The notes beneath the pieces are model-generated. The model was not told where the DNA came from. It ran no database searches and was given only the letters and a program-made list of their open reading frames with translations. From positions 61,812 to 84,484 of the forward strand of contig BFEA01000524.1 in the NCBI GenBank assembly GCA_003427395.1: a stretch of 22,673 nt of DNA, read 5' to 3'. This DNA comes from Chara braunii. Taxonomy: Eukaryota; Streptophyta; Charophyceae; Charales; Characeae. This document shows, piece after piece, positions 18,691 to 22,673 of the stretch (the stretch's first letter is position 1; the number at the start of each line of letters is the position of its first letter). The position numbers and the translations under genes were made by a program.

Positions 18691-19690
18691 ATGATGATGA
18701 CCATGATGATACTAATGATACCACAGATAATGATGCTGATGAGAATGATGATTTGAAAAAATATAGAAGATTATGCTATATCAGCTATTCTGGCCTCTTA
18801 ATCCTAGAACAACTCTTAGCCCTCCCTGAACCAGGATATTGTACCTCAGAGACAGAACCAACCTAACCATTGTCAACCATAGCTACTCTCTTCTCGCCTC
18901 CTTGCAGCCCACCCCCGGTTCACCACTGGAATGCCTTCCACCCTCAGCAAACCCCAGATCTCTCTACAAGGCCTCACACTCCTGCCATTTACAGGTTACA
19001 GGGCAACGCCCCAGCTCCGGCCAACGTCGTTCTGGCATCGGCAAACCAAGGGCACATAACAGAGCAACTCAGTAGATATCTGTCCATGTTCAGAAGTCCT
19101 ATATCCCGAATGTGGGAGAAGACTATATGCTGCCAAAATTTCATAACACCAAAAAAAATAATATAACATTAATCAGATAATGATACTAATGATGATAATG
19201 ATGATGATGAATATGATAATGAATATGGTGGTTAGTATATAGAAAATATAGAAGACTATGTTATAACAGCACTTCCGGCCTCCTAATCCTAGAACCCTCC
19301 CCGCCCTCCCTGCAACAGGACATTACATCTCAGAGACCATACCTTCCAAACCAATGTCTTCCATAGCTGACCTGTCCTCACCACCTAGACTATCCCTGAC
19401 CCCATAGGTTGTCAAGGCATCCCCCTCGGTTCGCCAATGGATTGCCTTCCTCCCTCGGCAAATCCCCAGAACTCTCTACAAGGCCTCACACTCCTGCCAA
19501 TTGCAGGTTACAGGGCAACGCCCCAGCTCCGGCCAGCGTCGTTTTGGCATCGCCAAACCAGGGGCAAAGACAAAGCAACTATGTAGATATCGGTCCAGAT
19601 TCGATCATCTATGAAATCCTACATCTCGATTAAGGAAGGATGCCAGATACAGCCGAGAATTACAGTACACCAGAAAGCATGATATAACAT
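18691..19690 (+). repeat. Direct duplication, about 485-512 bp, each led by a GAT-type microsatellite
   Basis: Copy 1 runs from about 18691 to 19172 and copy 2 from about 19175 to 19690. Both have a GAT/AAT array, ATATAGAAGA (18761 and 19246), GGCCTC.TAATCCTAGAAC, GACATTACATCTCAGAGA-like sequence, AAGGCCTCACACTCCTGCCA and GGTTACAGGGCAACGCCC (18994 and 19506). The offset grows from 485 to 512 through indels. A further GAT array follows copy 2. No coding sense is seen; the short frames here are not conserved between the copies. Confidence 0.85.
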
Positions 19691-19691
19691 A

Positions 19692-19726
<35 letters not shown>
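19692..19726. repeat. (GAT)n microsatellite
   Basis: About twelve uninterrupted GAT units immediately after the second 0.5-kb copy. Confidence 0.95.
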
Positions 19727-19745
19727 CGTTGATTTTGATGATGAG

Positions 19746-20015
19746 ATAATCCAGCAAAAATCCAGCAAAAATCCCCCCTCTCCCATCCTTCCTCCATTCT
19801 CTCCATTCCCCTATCTATCCCTTTACCCTAAACTGCCCCAGCTGGGATTTGATGCCCAGCCCCAGAAAAGAGTAATCCTCACAATCTGCCCATGCCCCCT
19901 CCAGGGTTTCACCACCCGCCTGATGAAACCCTGCAGAGCTGGGCTCTCCCCCTCCCCCTCACCAAAATGTCATTTGCTTGGATTTTGTAGGATTTTGTTG
20001 AAGGACAGCATCCTG
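19746..20015. other. Non-genic, C-rich spacer
   Basis: Nothing recognisable; short C/T-rich stretches only. Confidence 0.5.
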
Positions 20016-20183
20016 AAGATAATGATAATGAAGATGATAGTAACGACCCACTCACCTGCTGATGCGAAACAAACTGATAATGATGATAATAATCATCATC
20101 ATAATGATGATAATGATGATGATTATGATGATGGCAATGATGATGATGATGTCGATAATGATGATGATGTTAATGATAATGCT
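20016..20183. repeat. Interrupted GAT/AAT microsatellite
   Basis: A long imperfect array of GAT, AAT and GAC triplets, broken at 20045-20080. The Asp/Asn/His-rich frame across it is a by-product. Confidence 0.9.
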
Positions 20184-20332
20184 GATACTAAATACAACGA
20201 AAATAAACCAAGGAAAGTGGCTCTAGATTGGAGATACAGAAGTTCAAAATGTAAGAATTTAGGTATTAAAAATACCAATCAGCTTATTTCTAAGAGTTAA
20301 GAGATACGATGATTCTGGAATATTCTAGAATA

Positions 20333-20360
20333 TTTAGAAATTTAGAAATTTAGAAATTTA
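20333..20360. repeat. 8-bp tandem repeat TTTAGAAA
   Basis: Three and a half exact units in an AT-rich stretch that continues to about 20410. Confidence 0.9.
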
Positions 20361-20484
20361 ATTTTGATAATTAATTGGTAATTAATTAGGATATTATTTA
20401 AAAAAAAAGAGTAGATTGATTATTAGGATAAAGATAAGTATGAAAATTGGATGTCGATTAACTCTGACGTGATTGCCTTGGGCG

Positions 20485-20660
20485 AGCAGCCAGCACATGA
20501 GCAGGTAGCGTCGACATGCTAGTGGTCAGCTTTCGAGCAGCCAGCGCACGAACAGCCAGCACGCTAGTAGCTAGCACATAACCAACCATCATGTGGGCAG
20601 CCAGGGCACGAACAACCATCACACTAGTAGTTAGCTTAGCCTCCAGCACACACACAACCA
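20485..20660. repeat. Minisatellite, about 50-60 bp unit
   Basis: GAGCAGCCAGC(A/G)CA-type starts at about 20485, 20536 and 20597 are each followed by a CTAGTAGCTAGC-like segment. The units are diverged. Confidence 0.65.
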
Positions 20661-20754
20661 TGCTCACTGACCATATGGAGGAAGATTAGTTTTATTCGAT
20701 AACATTGAAACAATAACAAAATAGACGAGATTATGAAAAAAGGAAAACGTGAGA

Positions 20755-21020
20755 TGCACCCCCCCTCCTCTTTTCTCCAAGACTCTCACACTACCACATC
20801 TCCCCACTCTCCCTCCCCCCTCCTACATATTCAGCCCCTTCCCCAACCTCCCCTTCTCCACTTTCGACCATCCTCTCCCTCCTTCTCTCATCTCCTACCC
20901 CGGAAACAGGGGGAGGGAACAATGGCAAGCGAGGTAGAGATAAGGAGTAAAAGCGGAAGAAAGCAGAGAAACAGGAGAGGGCGAAGTAGAAGGGTACGAG
21001 AGAGTAGGGAAAGAAGGAGC
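20755..21020. other. Pyrimidine block followed by purine block
   Basis: About 20755-20900 is almost all C and T on the plus strand; about 20901-21020 is mostly A and G. The two halves are roughly complementary in type and could pair imperfectly or form triplex-like DNA. No gene is seen. Confidence 0.5.
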
Positions 21021-21104
21021 GAGAAAGACTAACGATAAAAAGAGGTAACGAAGACTGGATGATAATGATGATAATGAAGATGCTACCCCTTCCAAAAGAA
21101 TGTC

Positions 21105-21112
21105 TGATGATA

Positions 21113-21149
<37 letters not shown>

Positions 21150-21236
21150 CTGTTATCACCTGAACCCATGATAACGATATCATTTGCGCTGATGATGATA
21201 ATGATCCTCACTGATAATGTTGCTGATGATGATGAA
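21105..21236. repeat. (GAT)n microsatellites
   Basis: A perfect GAT run at about 21115-21148 with imperfect arrays before it (from 21057) and after it (21190-21236). They create spurious Ile- and His-rich frames on the minus strand. Confidence 0.9.
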
Positions 21237-21608
21237 GGCAAAAAGACAACGATCAACTGGCAAACAAACCCCGAGTCACTGTCTTGTGACGACCCCTTGA
21301 TTGTTCTTGGACAGCTTCCTCGAAGACCTCCCACTCATTGTCTCCCGACAATCCTCCTCCCACCCCACGGGACACATTCTGTTCTTCTCCTTCTCGCAGC
21401 AAGCCGACCTCCTCCACCCAAATTTGCAAGATGAAGTACAGAAATGATTACTCATGAAGAATTACTTCCCTTCATGCGGCATGCTAACCTGCAGCATCGC
21501 TCTCATGAAGCGCGGAGCAGAGAGATGGCACTTAAAAATGCTTTCAAAAGCCAGGGGACAGCAAGTGATAAGGTTGTAGCCCGTTGTCGCCATCTTCACA
21601 GTATCCTC
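21237..21608. other. Non-genic spacer
   Basis: About 370 bases with no supported gene. The 170-codon plus-strand frame that begins at 21444 is mostly translation of the minisatellite that follows. Confidence 0.5.
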
Positions 21609-21609
21609 A

Positions 21610-21870
21610 CACCAGCGCCTCCCTCCCGTCGGCTGCCAGCATCGCGCCACGTGTCAGCCAGCACCTTACTAGTCACCCCAAGCCAGTGCCTCGCCAGCCG
21701 CAAATCACCAGCGCCCCACCACTCACCAGTTGCCAGCGCCTCTCCCCCCGCCAGCAGCCAGCGCCTCGCTGCACTCACACAACCAGCGCCTCGCCACTCG
21801 CGAGAAGCCAGCGCCTCGCAAGTGCCTCGCCTGCAAGCGACCAGCATGCCACCATCCACATGCCGCCCGC
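21610..21870. repeat. GC-rich minisatellite, CCAGCGCCTCGC-type unit
   Basis: At least eight diverged units of CCAGCGCCTC(G/C)C plus a variable spacer, about 20-30 bases apart. It is GC-rich in otherwise AT-rich surroundings, so long frames appear on both strands, none of them credible. Confidence 0.8.
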
Positions 21871-21894
21871 ACCTCACCGCCCGCCCGCCAGCCA

Positions 21895-21908
21895 TAGCGC
21901 TAGCGCTA
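21895..21908. other. Perfect 14-bp palindrome
   Basis: TAGCGCTAGCGCTA reads the same on both strands. It lies between the GC-rich minisatellite and the gypsy reverse transcriptase fragment. No function is evident. Confidence 0.8.
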
Positions 21909-21956
21909 ATGCGCGCCACTCGTAGCCTCCTAGAGCTAACTTATCGAGTAAGTTGA

Positions 21957-21972
21957 GAGCCCGTGCAACCTT
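21957..21972. other. Right copy of a possible 16-bp target-site duplication
   Basis: GAGCCCGTGCAACCTT; see 18520-18535. Gypsy-frame coding sequence starts within it (GTG at 21963). Confidence 0.45.
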
Positions 21973-22673
21973 GGGTTGATGGGATGACGAAAATACATCT
22001 CACAATTTTTGGTACTTTTCGGCTTGTGCTGATTCTAGTGCACGTTCCTAAAGAGATACGAAAGTTGTTACAAGATATCTTGCATGAGTACGCCATTGTT
22101 CTGAGTTTGCATGATTATGACGTTGGATTGACTTAACATCATCGAACACGAGATACTCACAGGTAACCATTCGCCGCTTAGTTGCACTCCTTTTCGATAT
22201 TTTCCTTCTCAACGGCTTGCTGCCTTCCAGATGATTAAGGACTTTGAAGCTAATGGGTGGATCGAGCCCGCAGTCGGTCCCTGGTTACTCACTGTTATGG
22301 TTGTGCCAAAAAAAACTGGAGGGATTCAAATTTGTATTGATTACCGCAAGTTGAATGATCTTAGCATGAAGGATGTGTATCCCCTCCACCGGATCGGCGA
22401 ATTTTTGGATATCATTGGATGTGCTCGATCTTTCAGTGAGTTTGATATTCACTATGGTTTCCTTCATCTTCTCGTACGAAAGGACAGTCGACTAAAAATC
22501 GCATTCATTCTATTTGAAGGAACTTGGCAATGGATTCAATACCCGATTGCCATATGCAATGCCCCTGATACATTTCAGCACGCGATGAACATGGCTTTCT
22601 AAAACTTCGTGCGAAAAGCACAGCTGGCACAAAGCATAATTAACTACTCTATGATTGTGTATATGGACGATAT
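21963..22673 (+). pseudogene. Ty3/gypsy linker and reverse transcriptase, broken, cut by window end
   Basis: Copies element RNA into DNA in an intact element. An upstream linker (VPKEIRKLLQDILHEYAIVL, 22047 on) ends at a TAA at 22135-22137; a frame change follows, then EHEILTGNHSP and FRYFPSQRLAAFQMIKDFEA. The reverse transcriptase shows VPKKTGG, CIDYRKLND, DVYPLHRI, FSEFDIHYGF (motif A region, catalytic Asp present), YPIAICNAPDTFQHAMN, a TAA at 22600-22602, and MIVYMDD at 22651-22671. The usual MPFGL/TNAP block is altered to YPIAI/CNAP. RNase H and integrase would lie beyond the window. It is probably the continuation of the gag/protease fragment at 16520-17701. Confidence 0.85.

Noticed and set aside
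19923-20300. 125-codon Asp/Asn/His-rich frame
   Set aside because: It is a translation of the interrupted GAT/AAT microsatellite.
20791-21334. Minus-strand frames with Ile or His runs
   Set aside because: Products of the GAT repeats and the C/T-rich block; no conserved motif.
21444-21956. 170-codon plus-strand frame and its overlapping partners on both strands
   Set aside because: They run through the GC-rich minisatellite, where several frames are open at once, as expected from composition.
1-22673. CRISPR array, tRNA, rRNA or bacterial operon
   Set aside because: Tandem repeats here lack regular unique spacers, no cloverleaf or rRNA core was recognised, and gene content is eukaryotic retroelements.

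Overview
The window is repeat-rich nuclear DNA of a eukaryote. No intact host gene, RNA gene, CRISPR array or bacterial operon is visible. It is built from decayed retrotransposons, microsatellites and minisatellites. A green-lineage (streptophyte plant or alga) source is the best fit. The LINE ORF1 looks like the DUF4283 plus zinc-knuckle type of plant LINEs, its ORF2 ends in a zf-RVT-like domain, and one LTR element has a primer-binding site resembling the initiator-Met type common in plant elements. This is inference from element types; the species cannot be named.

Layout. 1-146: a 47-bp tandem repeat. 105-990 (minus): a LINE copy with ORF1 joined directly to the end of ORF2 by a large internal deletion; a possible 5' extension of its ORF1 runs to 1710. 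1775-3560: pyrimidine-rich, non-genic DNA with diverged repeats. 3565-4530 (minus): the 5' end of an LTR retrotransposon (LTR, primer-binding site, gag-like start). Part of it recurs inverted at 7155-7421. 4531-7150: mostly non-genic, with an exon-like block, a weak coding fragment and a 119-bp tandem duplication.

7879-16519 (plus): the main feature, a nearly full-length LINE with ORF1 (zinc knuckle), an unexplained open frame between the ORFs, ORF2 (AP endonuclease, reverse transcriptase, zf-RVT-like finger) and a poly(A) tail. It is dead: several stops and at least two frameshifts, plus the reverse transcriptase box FADD read as FADE. Because the deleted minus-strand copy is a relative, two of its stops can be assigned to single-base changes.

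16520-17701 and 21963-22673 (plus): gag/protease and linker/reverse transcriptase parts of a Ty3/gypsy element, separated by about 4.26 kb of non-coding DNA. This gap holds a tandem repeat, a roughly 0.5-kb direct duplication, many GAT-type microsatellites and two GC-rich minisatellites. A 16-bp near-identical pair (18520-18535 and 21957-21972), with a T-rich tract at its left edge, may be the target-site duplication of one insertion that split the element. The window ends inside the reverse transcriptase, just after its YMDD box.
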